A stretch of DNA of 36,875 nucleotides from an uncultured Gemmiger sp. GTDB lineage: Bacteria > Bacillota > Clostridia > Oscillospirales > Ruminococcaceae. Under the pieces are notes generated by a model. It was not told the origin of the DNA. It saw only the letters and a program-made list of their open reading frames with translations, and searched no databases. Numbering within the stretch: the first letter of the stretch is position 1; each line of letters starts with the position of its first letter. The position numbers and the translations under genes are program-made. The stretch covers positions 1 to 36,875 of the forward strand of contig CALXHS010000083.1 in assembly GCA_944388165.1 (NCBI GenBank). Reading direction: 5' to 3'. Positions 1 through 7,096 of the stretch are shown here, one piece after another.

Positions 1-76
1 TGGTGGAGATAAGCGGGATCGAACCGCTGACCTCTTGAATGCCATTCAAGTGCTCTCCCAGCTGAGCTATACCCCC
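1..76 (-). tRNA. tRNA-Ala (anticodon GGC)
   Basis: Read on the minus strand this folds as a complete cloverleaf with an encoded CCA end at positions 1-3. The anticodon stem is CTTGA/TCAAG around the 7-nt loop ATGGCAT, giving anticodon GGC, which reads GCC alanine codons. The acceptor stem contains a G-U pair at the third position (G3:U70), the classical alanine identity element, and the discriminator base is A73. The T arm is AGCGG-TTCGATC-CCGCT. A strong promoter lies just upstream. Nothing looks degenerate. Confidence 0.97.
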
Positions 77-109
77 AAGTTGTCGCGTCGCTCATCAGCG
101 ACGAGAGTT

Positions 110-138
110 ATTATAGCAAGCAAAAAGAGTTTTGTCAA
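110..138 (-). promoter_or_regulatory. sigma-A promoter for tRNA-Ala
   Basis: On the minus strand, TTGACA (138-133) and TATAAT (115-110) are separated by exactly 17 nt, both perfect consensus. The mature tRNA begins about 34 nt downstream of the -10 box. The region also argues against the yunB reading frame starting as far upstream as position 132, because that codon sits inside the -35 element. Confidence 0.9.
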
Positions 139-153
139 CACTTTCCGGCAAAA

Positions 154-185
154 AAATATCACTTTTTTTCTCTGCAGCATACAAT
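154..185 (+). promoter_or_regulatory. candidate sigma-E type promoter for yunB
   Basis: CATACAAT at 178-185 matches the -10 consensus recognised by the sporulation mother-cell factor sigma-E in Bacillus. A possible -35, AAATATC, lies at 154-160, but the 17-nt spacer is longer than the 13-15 nt usual for sigma-E sites. The position, about 34 nt before the yunB start, is right. The -10 is strong and the -35 is doubtful. Confidence 0.35.
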
Positions 186-218
186 AGGCAAAAAACGCTG
201 TTAAAGGAGGGATGCCTT

Positions 219-863
219 TTGCGACGCAGGCTGAAAAAAACACCACACCCTGCCCGCAGGCGGCTTCACATTGTGCTTGCCGTGTTGGCATTGCTGGGCA
301 GTGGCTACGTCTATCTTGTGCAGACCGCCTTCAAACCCACGTTGGAAGAGCTGGCCGAATACGAATGCCGCGCCATTGTGGTGCAGGCTATGAACGAAGC
401 CGTCAGCAGTGAGATGGCACACAGCCCCCATCTCTATGAGGATCTCTATACCCTGCAATATGCCGACGACGGGCAGCTGCAGTCCATTCAGGCCAACGCC
501 TCCGCCCTGAACCAGGCACGCTCCGCCCTGATGGAGGCGGTGGAAACCGCACTGACGCAGCTGCAGCAAACTGAACTGGAAATCCCTTTCGGCAGCCTGA
601 CCGGCATTACCGCTCTGGGTGGGCTGGGTCCTGCCTGGAAGCTGACTCTTCTGCCAGATGCCTATGTGGAGGGAGATTTACAGGAAGAGGTGCAGTCTGT
701 TCCCGTGAACCATACCCAATACAGCATCACCCTGAATCTGCAGGTGACCATCAGCATGGTGCTGGACGGCAACACTTCCACCGCCCGGGTCAGCGATCAG
801 GTGCTGATTGCCAGCGTGCTGCTCAACGGCGACACCCCCGCTTACTACGCCGCCGGAGCTTAG
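219..863 (+). CDS. yunB: sporulation protein YunB family
   Basis: A 214-residue protein with a basic N-terminus, one membrane span (about residues 15-37) and then an extracytoplasmic domain. The sequence follows the YunB pattern: a KPTLEELAEYECR-like stretch just after the span, a central NASALN segment, FGSLTGITALGGLGP, and a C-terminal NHTQYSITLNLQV segment. In Bacillus subtilis yunB is transcribed by sigma-E in the mother cell and is needed for normal sporulation; its molecular role is unknown. The TTG start at 219 is chosen because AAAGGAGG at 203-210 is 8 nt upstream; the frame is open further upstream but runs into the tRNA promoter. The stop codon overlaps that of the convergent CLC gene by 2 nt. 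A sigma-E-like -10 box precedes it. The family call is from recalled sequence pattern, not a search. Confidence 0.85.
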   Translation: MRRRLKKTPHPARRRLHIVLAVLALLGSGYVYLVQTAFKPTLEELAEYECRAIVVQAMNEAVSSEMAHSPHLYEDLYTLQYADDGQLQSIQANASALNQARSALMEAVETALTQLQQTELEIPFGSLTGITALGGLGPAWKLTLLPDAYVEGDLQEEVQSVPVNHTQYSITLNLQVTISMVLDGNTSTARVSDQVLIASVLLNGDTPAYYAAGA

Positions 864-2122
864 GTGGAACGTCGATTTGCCGCGTGGTATTCGGATTCCA
901 GCTTTTCAGTCATGAATCCCTGGTGGCTATACAGGCCGGTATAGCCGGTAAGAGCGTGGCAGATACCGCACACCACTGCAAAATACAGCAGGCCTTCTGC
1001 GCCAAAAACTTCCACGGACAACGCCAGCGAGGAGAACAGGCAGTTGGTAGCGCCGCAGAACACCGCCACCATGCCCAACGCCGCGCCGAAACCGGCGGGC
1101 AGGCCGAACAAAGGTGCAGCCACACAACCAAAGGTAGCGCCGATAAAGAAACTGGGGACCACTTCCCCGCCCTTATATCCGGCTGCCAGCGTAACGGCAG
1201 TGAACAGAATCTTGAGCAGAAAATCCTGGGGCAAAGCCTCGCCCTGTTCGATGGCCTGACGGATCACATCCGTACCGGCGCCGTTATACCGCATGGAACC
1301 GCACAGCAAAGTGGCTGCCAGTACGGCACAGCCACCCACAACCACCCGCAGCCAGGGGTTGGGAAAGCCTTGCTTCATCCACCGTCCGATCAGGCGCAGA
1401 AGGGCACAAAACAACATGGTAACAAGTGCGCAAGCCAAGCCGAAAAACGCTGTCTGCAGTAAAGGCAGAGGGGCTGTTTCCGGGGCCTGCACCGCAAAGC
1501 GAACCGGAGCCACATGCAAGACCGTGCACAGGCCATAAGACACCAAGGACGCCGCAAACGCAGGAATAAAGGCAGCATAGAACACCAGGCCCACATTGAC
1601 GAACATCATGGCAAACATAGTGGCCGCCAAAGGCGTACCGAACAGTGCGGTAAAGAAAGCCGCCATGCCGCAGATGGTAGCTACACGGCAGTCATGGTTG
1701 GAGAGGCGCAGCAACCGCCCTGCATGCCAGCCAATGTCACCGCCCATCTGCAATGCCGCGCCTTCACGCCCGGCGCTGCCGCCCACAAGATGAGTGAGAA
1801 CGGTGGCGCAGAAGATGGCCGGCAGCAGAAGCATCTGCAAAGGCGTTCCGTCCTGCACCGCATCAATAACATTGTTGGTCCCCTGGCCTTCTGTACCGGT
1901 GATTTTGTAGATCCACACGATCAGAAAACCCGCCACCGGCAAGGCAGCCAGGAGCCACGGATACTGCGTGCGCAGCGCCGTCGCCCCTGTAATGGCATGG
2001 TAGAAAAGCGCCCCGATACCGCCGCACAGGACGCCCACCACTGCCGCCAGGATCAGCCATTTGCCGAGCAGCAGTGCGCTGGTGCGAACACGCAGCCAGC
2101 TTTGCCGCAAACGCTGCTGCAT
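860..2122 (-). CDS. CLC-family anion channel/antiporter, possibly of the fluoride-type subgroup
   Basis: A polytopic membrane protein of about 420 residues with the CLC fold signatures: a G-Q-G-T-N-N segment (about 79-84) where chloride CLCs have GSGIP, the motif GSAGREGAALQMGG (about 115-128), and a later GYKGGEVVPSFFIGATFG segment. CLC proteins move chloride, or in the CLC-F group fluoride, across the membrane, often in exchange for protons. The GREG-A motif lacks the proline of ordinary chloride CLCs and resembles the GREGT/GREGV form of CLC-F proteins, so fluoride export is possible but unproven. It follows pilT, whose stop codon lies only 24 nt upstream. AAGGAGG (2138-2132) favours the ATG at 2122 (spacing 9) over the ATG at 2128 (spacing 3). 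It is probably co-transcribed with the pilus-like operon, with no obvious functional link. Confidence 0.85.
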   Translation of the reverse strand: MQQRLRQSWLRVRTSALLLGKWLILAAVVGVLCGGIGALFYHAITGATALRTQYPWLLAALPVAGFLIVWIYKITGTEGQGTNNVIDAVQDGTPLQMLLLPAIFCATVLTHLVGGSAGREGAALQMGGDIGWHAGRLLRLSNHDCRVATICGMAAFFTALFGTPLAATMFAMMFVNVGLVFYAAFIPAFAASLVSYGLCTVLHVAPVRFAVQAPETAPLPLLQTAFFGLACALVTMLFCALLRLIGRWMKQGFPNPWLRVVVGGCAVLAATLLCGSMRYNGAGTDVIRQAIEQGEALPQDFLLKILFTAVTLAAGYKGGEVVPSFFIGATFGCVAAPLFGLPAGFGAALGMVAVFCGATNCLFSSLALSVEVFGAEGLLYFAVVCGICHALTGYTGLYSHQGFMTEKLESEYHAANRRST

Positions 2123-2145
2123 TGTCATATTCCTCCTTCGCCCGA

Positions 2146-3216
2146 TCACAGGCTATCCATTGCGTTGAGCTTGCGCACCATGGTTTCGTAGCGCAGGCAG
2201 TAGGTAAGAGCCGTATCCCGGGTGATCCTCTTCTGGGCATACAGCTTGGCCAGGCTGTCATCCATAGTGCACATACCTTCCGCTGCGCCCGCCTGGATAG
2301 ACGTGTCGATCTGATGGGTCTTGGCTTCCCGGATCAGGTTCTTGATGGCCGCATTATTGTTCATTACTTCAAACACCGCGGTCTGTCCGCCGTCGGTGGT
2401 GGGGATCAGCTGCTGGCTGATAACGGTCTGCAGGACCATAGAAAGCTGGATGCGCACCTGGCTCTGCTGGCTGGCGGGGAACACGTCGATAACACGGTCA
2501 ATGGTGTTGGCCGCACCGGTAGTATGCAGAGTAGAGAAAAGCAGCTGACCGGTCTCGGCAGCGGTCATGGCTACCTCGATAGTTTCCAGGTCGCGCATCT
2601 CGCCCAGAAGGATCACATCCGGACTTTCCCGCAGAGCGCTGCGCAGAGCACTGACATAGCTGGGAGAATCGCTGCCGATCTCCCGCTGGGTCACGATGCT
2701 GCGGTCATGGCGGTGGATATACTCGATGGGGTCTTCCATGGTGATAATATGGGATTCCCGGTTATGGTTGATGGCGTCGATGAGGCAGGCCAACGTGGTG
2801 GACTTACCGCTGCCCGCAGGCCCGGTGACCAGCACCATGCCCTTGAGTTTGTTGGCGGCCTGCATCACCTGGGGCGGAATGCCCAGAGCTTTGGGGTCCG
2901 GCAGGCCGAAACGGATCACACGCAGGACCATGGCCAGGGTGCCGCGCTGATGCAGCACGTTGGCACGGAAGCGGCCCATCTGGGGAATGGCAAAGGAAAA
3001 GTCTTCATCCTCATCCGGCTTGTTCATCCGGGTGGTGGAGCGCTCACACAGAGAATAGATCCCCTCCACAAACTGGCGGGTATCTTCCGGCATCAGTCGT
3101 TCCCCCACTCGCTGCTGTCGGCCGTTCACCTTATACGTCAGCGGAAGGCCTGCAATGATGAAGATATCCGAAGCGCCCACTTCGAGGGCTTGTTTCAGCA
3201 CATCAAGAATGTTCAT
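2146..3216 (-). CDS. pilT: PilT-like type IV pilus ATPase
   Basis: A 356-residue secretion-superfamily ATPase. Visible motifs are Walker A GPAGSGKST (132-140), an acidic box around TMEDPIEY (159-166), Walker B VILLGEMRD (201-209), a His box STLHTTGAANTIDR (228-241), and AIKNLIRE (290-297). The last is nearly the AIRNLIRE motif that marks PilT retraction motors. PilT hexamers sit under the inner-membrane platform and depolymerise type IV pili. Here it is the only ATPase in the operon; no PilB/GspE-type extension ATPase is seen in the window. It lies 18 nt downstream of a small pseudopilin-like gene and is followed by the CLC gene. Family call is firm. Whether it retracts a pilus or acts as the only motor of a minimal system is open. 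Confidence 0.93.
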   Translation of the reverse strand: MNILDVLKQALEVGASDIFIIAGLPLTYKVNGRQQRVGERLMPEDTRQFVEGIYSLCERSTTRMNKPDEDEDFSFAIPQMGRFRANVLHQRGTLAMVLRVIRFGLPDPKALGIPPQVMQAANKLKGMVLVTGPAGSGKSTTLACLIDAINHNRESHIITMEDPIEYIHRHDRSIVTQREIGSDSPSYVSALRSALRESPDVILLGEMRDLETIEVAMTAAETGQLLFSTLHTTGAANTIDRVIDVFPASQQSQVRIQLSMVLQTVISQQLIPTTDGGQTAVFEVMNNNAAIKNLIREAKTHQIDTSIQAGAAEGMCTMDDSLAKLYAQKRITRDTALTYCLRYETMVRKLNAMDSL

Positions 3217-3234
3217 ATCCGCTTTCCTTTCGTT

Positions 3235-3669
3235 TTACATACCGTTCCAAAGGTCCAGAGACTGGTCGGGCGTCCACTGGCTGGTAATACGCCAGGCCGT
3301 AATGCGGTAGGCTGCCTGGTCCTGTTCCTGCGGGTCCTGGGGCTGCAGCACAATTTGCAGAGTGCTGTCCTCTACCGAAACCTCAGCTTCGATGGTACCG
3401 TCCTGGGACTGCAGAACCCCATCGGGCAGGCTGCCGCCATTTTTCAGGGCAGCATCCAATTCCGCCAGTTTTCCCTGCCCGGCACTTTCGATCTGTGCCT
3501 GTTTCTGCAAACCGGACAAACTTTTTTCTGCCATGGCCAGATCGGCCTGTGCCGTGGCCAAAGCCAGCACAGCCAGCACCGCCAGGCAGATGACCACCGC
3601 GGTGATGAGCAGAGTCAAGGCGCCGGTACGCACAGGACGGTGGGTAAAATCTCGTTTGGCATACATCAT
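3235..3669 (-). CDS. single-span pseudopilin-like protein, unknown function
   Basis: A 144-residue protein with a short basic N-terminus ending in RTG, a hydrophobic span (about residues 17-39), a helical segment rich in Ala, Gln and Lys, and a soluble C-terminal domain ending DLWNGM. The layout is that of a type IV pilin or assembly protein. The glycine before the hydrophobic stretch fits a prepilin cleavage site, but the conserved Glu at mature position 5 is absent. The start at 3669 is an ATGATG whose first codon overlaps the TGA of the gene upstream; a GGGGAGGCGGG stretch provides the ribosome binding site. It sits between another small membrane protein and pilT in the same operon. No family name is recognised; a role in the pilus-like machine is inferred from position. 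Confidence 0.7.
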   Translation of the reverse strand: MMYAKRDFTHRPVRTGALTLLITAVVICLAVLAVLALATAQADLAMAEKSLSGLQKQAQIESAGQGKLAELDAALKNGGSLPDGVLQSQDGTIEAEVSVEDSTLQIVLQPQDPQEQDQAAYRITAWRITSQWTPDQSLDLWNGM

Positions 3670-4112
3670 GTTCCCGCCTCCCCTGTCAGCTGCGGACAAT
3701 ACAGCGCAGTTTCCAGTTCCGCCAGCGGCGTATCGGAAGCTGTACCGGCATTGAACACCCGAATCACGGCACGGACCAGCGCCCCCGCATCGGTCTGTTC
3801 CGCCTGCAGTTCTGCCGTCACGCGATAGCTGCCGTCCCGGGCGGTTTGGCCCTGACTGTCGCAGAGAAACTCCACTTCAGCCTGCCCGCTGCTTTCCGCT
3901 TCGGCCACAGCCTGATCAAAAGGGTCTGCCTGGGCCGAAAAATCCGCCGACACCGTCTGCAAGATCAGAGCCGCATCGGTTTTCTGCCTTGCCCGGATGC
4001 CCATTTCCTGGGCCGCACCGAACACCCGGAGCAGCACCACCAGCGCGGACAGCAGAAAAAACAGCAGGACCAGGCTTTCGATATAAAAGGAAAGGTTTCT
4101 GTGCCGGTTCAT
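3666..4112 (-). CDS. pseudopilin-like protein with type IV pilin-style hydrophobic helix
   Basis: A 148-residue protein. The N-terminus MNRHRNLSFYIESLVLLFFLL resembles a prepilin: short basic leader, then a hydrophobic helix with a Glu five residues in (S-F-Y-I-E). The residue before the would-be cleavage point is Leu rather than Gly, so ordinary prepilin peptidase processing is doubtful. The rest is a soluble domain containing YRVTAELQ-like beta strands and a single late cysteine. It overlaps the gene upstream by 4 nt (ATGA) and overlaps the start of the next gene, which points to translational coupling. It most resembles a minor pseudopilin in layout, but no specific family is recognised. 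Confidence 0.7.
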   Translation of the reverse strand: MNRHRNLSFYIESLVLLFFLLSALVVLLRVFGAAQEMGIRARQKTDAALILQTVSADFSAQADPFDQAVAEAESSGQAEVEFLCDSQGQTARDGSYRVTAELQAEQTDAGALVRAVIRVFNAGTASDTPLAELETALYCPQLTGEAGT

Positions 4113-4582
4113 TCCTCCGCCTCCCCTGCATGCAGATAGACCCGAACCGTCCCCTGGTCGGTGGTAACGCTGACCAGCGGGCCGTCCACCATCACGGTAA
4201 AGGTGTCGGTCCGGGCCACCGCCTGGGCCGATGCGGGGTCAAAGTCACTTTGCTTTTCTGCGTATTCTTCCATCAGCTGCCCGTCGTACACGTAAATACG
4301 GGTCTCGTATCCGGTGTCCTGCCCGGCATCAGCCAGGATCAGGGCATCTCCCTGGGGGCCGGGCTTTACCGATACGGCCCTGTCTTCGTCAGCAGCAAGC
4401 AAACAGGCCGCCACATAACTCAGGCTGGCCCGCACCGCATTATTGCGGCTCTGGGTCTCGGTCAGGGCACGGTATACCTGGGCCCCGAACACCGCCAGTA
4501 TGAGCACACAGCCCAGCATCAGCACAAAAAGTGCCAGAGAAAAAGGTGCCGAATCCAGACGGTACCTGTGCTTATTGAGCAT
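4109..4582 (-). CDS. single-span protein, DUF4860-like
   Basis: A 157-residue protein with a hydrophobic span (about residues 15-37, SLALFVLMLGCVLILAVF) after a short basic N-terminus, then a helix beginning RALTETQSRNN and a beta-rich domain. This resembles the small DUF4860-type proteins found beside GspF and PilT genes in Clostridia, by memory only. There is no Gly/Glu prepilin signature. ATG 4582 is preferred over the upstream in-frame ATG at 4618 because a purine-rich AAAGGGGGA lies just ahead of it and the upstream codon overlaps the preceding gene. The stop overlaps the next start (ATGA). Likely a structural component of the pilus-like apparatus. Confidence 0.65.
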   Translation of the reverse strand: MLNKHRYRLDSAPFSLALFVLMLGCVLILAVFGAQVYRALTETQSRNNAVRASLSYVAACLLAADEDRAVSVKPGPQGDALILADAGQDTGYETRIYVYDGQLMEEYAEKQSDFDPASAQAVARTDTFTVMVDGPLVSVTTDQGTVRVYLHAGEAEE

Positions 4583-4614
4583 GCCGTATTCCCCCTTTCC
4601 CGCATGGGCGCGGA

Positions 4615-4941
4615 TCATTTTTCCAGCACGGTAACATCCGGAAGCTGGTTGGATGCATATACATCATAAGTCACGATAAAACGGGCGTGGTTGATCTGCA
4701 CGCCGTATTCCTGTTCCAGCACGTCCAGGCTTTCCGGGTATTTGCCCTCCACCGCATAGCACTGCACGGCGGCATCCACCACCGCCTGGCGCAGCGCTGC
4801 GGCAGCCTGTTCCCCCATATCCCGGGAAACAAGACCGTACAACCGCACGCCGCCAAACAGCAGCGCCGCCGCCAGCACCACGGCAATGCCCGCCGTCAGC
4901 ACCAGCCGGCGCAGACTTTTTCGGGGATGGTCGTGAAACAT
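4615..4941 (-). CDS. GspG-like small pseudopilin, degenerate signal
   Basis: A 108-residue protein: basic N-terminus (RKSLRRLV), a hydrophobic span (about 12-33), a helix, and then AAVQCYAVEGKYPESLDVLEQEYG. That last stretch is like the conserved region of GspG/ComGC-type major pseudopilins, where a helix ends in a tyrosine followed by a glycine-Lys/Arg-tyrosine-proline turn. The prepilin cleavage motif itself (G then FxxxE) is missing. It starts 10 nt after the gspF-like gene with a clear AAGGAGG site. If this machine has a major subunit, this protein is a reasonable candidate, but it is short and the call is tentative. Confidence 0.65.
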   Translation of the reverse strand: MFHDHPRKSLRRLVLTAGIAVVLAAALLFGGVRLYGLVSRDMGEQAAAALRQAVVDAAVQCYAVEGKYPESLDVLEQEYGVQINHARFIVTYDVYASNQLPDVTVLEK

Positions 4942-4951
4942 AGCTGCCTCC

Positions 4952-6001
4952 TTAGCCGATAGACCCCAGAATGCCGATGAGCGGCAGCATGGTGGAGATC
5001 AGCGCCACCCCCACCGTAACGGTGAGGAAGGCGGACATAAACGGTTCTACCCGGTCCACCGCACCGTCAATGCGGGAACGGGCATCCTGAGCAAAAAGCT
5101 CCGTCAGGCGTTCCAGAACCGGTTCCAGGCTGCCGCTGCGGGCACCGGAGACCAGCATACGCCCGTACAGGGGCTCAAACAGTTTCTGTTCATAAATAGC
5201 CGTGGCAAGACCGGCGCCCTTTTCCTTCATCTGACGGCGGCAGGCTTCCACCTTCTGGGCCACCACCCGGTTATCCACCATCTTGCCCGCCTCTTCCATG
5301 GCGCTGTCCACGTCCACACCGCTGGCCACATAGATCAGCAGCACTTCGGTAAAGTTAGCCAGAGAAAGCTGTTCTGCAATGCCGGAAAGCCCGGGCAGGC
5401 GCTCTGCCAAATGCTTGAGGGTGGCAAACCCTTTGGGGGTGCGGGAAGCCACAACGGCAGTAATGAGGACCAGCGCCGCCAGAATGGTGACGCCCAGCGC
5501 CAGCCAGCCGATGACATAGGCTACACGGATGTAGGAGTAGGAGGAAACGGTCAGATCTCCGGCCAGGCTGACATACACGCCGGTGAACACCGGCAGCACC
5601 TTGGCCAGCAGAACTCCCAGAATAACCCCCATCAGCACCAGCAGGATCAGCGGATACAACACCGCACTTTTGAGCTTGGCTTCCAGGCGGCTGCGGCTGG
5701 CATAATATCCGGCCAGACTGCGCAGGGTCTGTTCCACACGCCCGGCACCTTCGCCCACACGCAGCATGTCCGACACATAAGCCGGGAAACAGCCGCTCTG
5801 AGCGATGGCTTCGGACAGCGTGCCGCTTTGCAGCAGCAGGAATTTCTGTATAGATTTGGCCGCATCATGGAATTCGCCCCGGGTGCTGTCTTCACTGAGC
5901 AGTCCGGCGGCTTCTTCGGCGCCGATGCCGGCGCCCAGCATCATGGCCATGTTCTCGCAAAATACGCTGACTGCCATGCTTTCCAGTTGTTTTTTTGCCA
6001 T
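4952..6001 (-). CDS. type II secretion/type IV pilus platform protein (GspF/PilC family)
   Basis: A 349-residue inner-membrane protein with two T2SSF-type repeats. The first begins near AVSVFCENMAMMLGAGI, the second near LANFTEVLLIYVASGVD; three membrane spans are visible (about 115-140, 165-190 and the C-terminal 325-347). Each repeat has the family layout of a helix with MLxAG(I/V) and a later GExSG-like turn (VGEGAGRVEQTL, SGARSGSLEPVL). GspF/PilC proteins couple the cytoplasmic ATPase to pilin assembly. The ATG at 6001 follows a GGGGGAGGT site, and the gene is 15 nt downstream of the lipoprotein gene. With pilT this gives the motor and platform of a type IV filament system. Confidence 0.9.
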   Translation of the reverse strand: MAKKQLESMAVSVFCENMAMMLGAGIGAEEAAGLLSEDSTRGEFHDAAKSIQKFLLLQSGTLSEAIAQSGCFPAYVSDMLRVGEGAGRVEQTLRSLAGYYASRSRLEAKLKSAVLYPLILLVLMGVILGVLLAKVLPVFTGVYVSLAGDLTVSSYSYIRVAYVIGWLALGVTILAALVLITAVVASRTPKGFATLKHLAERLPGLSGIAEQLSLANFTEVLLIYVASGVDVDSAMEEAGKMVDNRVVAQKVEACRRQMKEKGAGLATAIYEQKLFEPLYGRMLVSGARSGSLEPVLERLTELFAQDARSRIDGAVDRVEPFMSAFLTVTVGVALISTMLPLIGILGSIG

Positions 6002-6016
6002 TTTGTACCTCCCCCA

Positions 6017-6928
6017 TCAGTAGATAAAACGGTCGGTATAGCCGGTGCCGTCGCCGGTGTACGCCGCCGACGCCCCCGCCGCAAAGGTCAGGTCGATACG
6101 CTCCCAGCTGTGGGCCGGGGCTTCGATCTTGACGGTGATCCAGCCGGTTTCTTCCAGCCAGATCATGTTCCAGGCGTGATACAGTTCCCCGGGCTGCACA
6201 TAGCCGGTAATCAGCTTGGTCGGGATGCCCTGGCTGCGCAGCATGGCGGCGGCCAGGCTGGCATAGTCATAGCAGATGCCCTTGCCGGTATGCAGGGTCT
6301 CGTCCGGATCGGGCAGATACCCGCTCTCCACCGTATCGGCCTTTTGCTTGTCGTAGTCGATGTTGTTCTGTATGTAGGCGTAGATATTGGCCACCACGCC
6401 CGCCTCGGTGCTGGCCTGGGACGCCAGTTCCGAGGCTTTGGCCACGCAGTCGGATTCGGCGTTGTAGTTCACCATCTGGCTGGGCCGCAAAAACGGCGCC
6501 AGCTCACTTTCCAGATTGACCATGACGGTGACGGCGTAGGCCTGGGCGTATTTATCTTCGGTGGTGTTCTGCATCACCCGGAAGGTATACTCCCCGCTGC
6601 CGCTCTGCAGCACATAACACTGGGGCGTGCCGTCCGACGGCAGGTCATAGTTGTATTTTACATCGCCATACACCACCTGGAATTTCAGGCGGCTGTCGCT
6701 GACGGCACTGGCCGCCACATAGCCCTGGGAAACATGGGATGTATCCACCCAGATTCCGTTTTCGCCCTGGGCGGCGCCTTGGTCAAAAACGCTTTCCTGC
6801 ATGGGCGGCGCCGTGTAGCCGCCGGTGGTACCGGGCACTTCCTGTTTTCCTTTTGCCTGGGCACAGGCGGCCAGCAGCAGGGCCATACACAGGCATAAGA
6901 CCCGCATCAGGATCCCTCTTTTTGTCAA
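6017..6928 (-). CDS. transglutaminase-like lipoprotein
   Basis: A 303-residue predicted lipoprotein. The signal peptide ends in the lipobox LLAAC, about 20 residues in. The C-terminal half carries the transglutaminase-core triad in order: Cys in GKGICYDYASL, His in YHAWNMIW and Asp in ERIDLTF. Such domains act as proteases, peptide cyclases or cross-linkers; the substrate is unknown. The TTG at 6928 is chosen because AAAGGAGGT lies just upstream; an in-frame ATG at 6907 would shorten the signal peptide. It is the first gene after a consensus promoter and precedes the gspF-like gene by 15 nt. It may act on the outside-facing part of the pilus-like system or on cell wall, which is inference from position. 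Confidence 0.85.
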   Translation of the reverse strand: MTKRGILMRVLCLCMALLLAACAQAKGKQEVPGTTGGYTAPPMQESVFDQGAAQGENGIWVDTSHVSQGYVAASAVSDSRLKFQVVYGDVKYNYDLPSDGTPQCYVLQSGSGEYTFRVMQNTTEDKYAQAYAVTVMVNLESELAPFLRPSQMVNYNAESDCVAKASELASQASTEAGVVANIYAYIQNNIDYDKQKADTVESGYLPDPDETLHTGKGICYDYASLAAAMLRSQGIPTKLITGYVQPGELYHAWNMIWLEETGWITVKIEAPAHSWERIDLTFAAGASAAYTGDGTGYTDRFIY

Positions 6929-6976
6929 GCGGCCACCTCCTTTGCCCTTTTTCGGGATCTTTGCATAATTCATCTT

Positions 6977-7006
6977 ATTATACGACCAAATCCCCCCGCT
7001 GTTCAA
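6977..7006 (-). promoter_or_regulatory. promoter of the lipoprotein-gspF-pilT operon
   Basis: Minus strand: TTGAAC (7006-7001) and TATAAT (6982-6977) separated by 18 nt. It lies 49 nt before the TTG start of the transglutaminase lipoprotein. No other promoter is evident in the tightly packed genes down to 860, so this probably drives all eight. Confidence 0.8.
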
Positions 7007-7039
7007 GCGTATTAAGAAAACATTCCCAAAAAACACAAA

Positions 7040-7076
7040 ACCGGCAGGGGTTCCCGCGATACGGGCCCCTGCCGGT
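7040..7076 (-). terminator. intrinsic terminator of the 7097-7282 gene
   Basis: An 11-bp perfect stem (ACCGGCAGGGG / CCCCTGCCGGT) with a 15-nt loop, followed on the minus strand by TTTTGTGTTTTTT. It separates the small gene at 7097-7282 from the promoter of the pilus-like operon. Confidence 0.9.
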
Positions 7077-7096
7077 ACAACGTTTATTGCGCACCG

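Noticed and set aside
132-218. An N-terminal extension of yunB starting at TTG 132
   Set aside because: It would begin inside the -35 box of the tRNA promoter and has no ribosome binding site, while TTG 219 has a perfect one.
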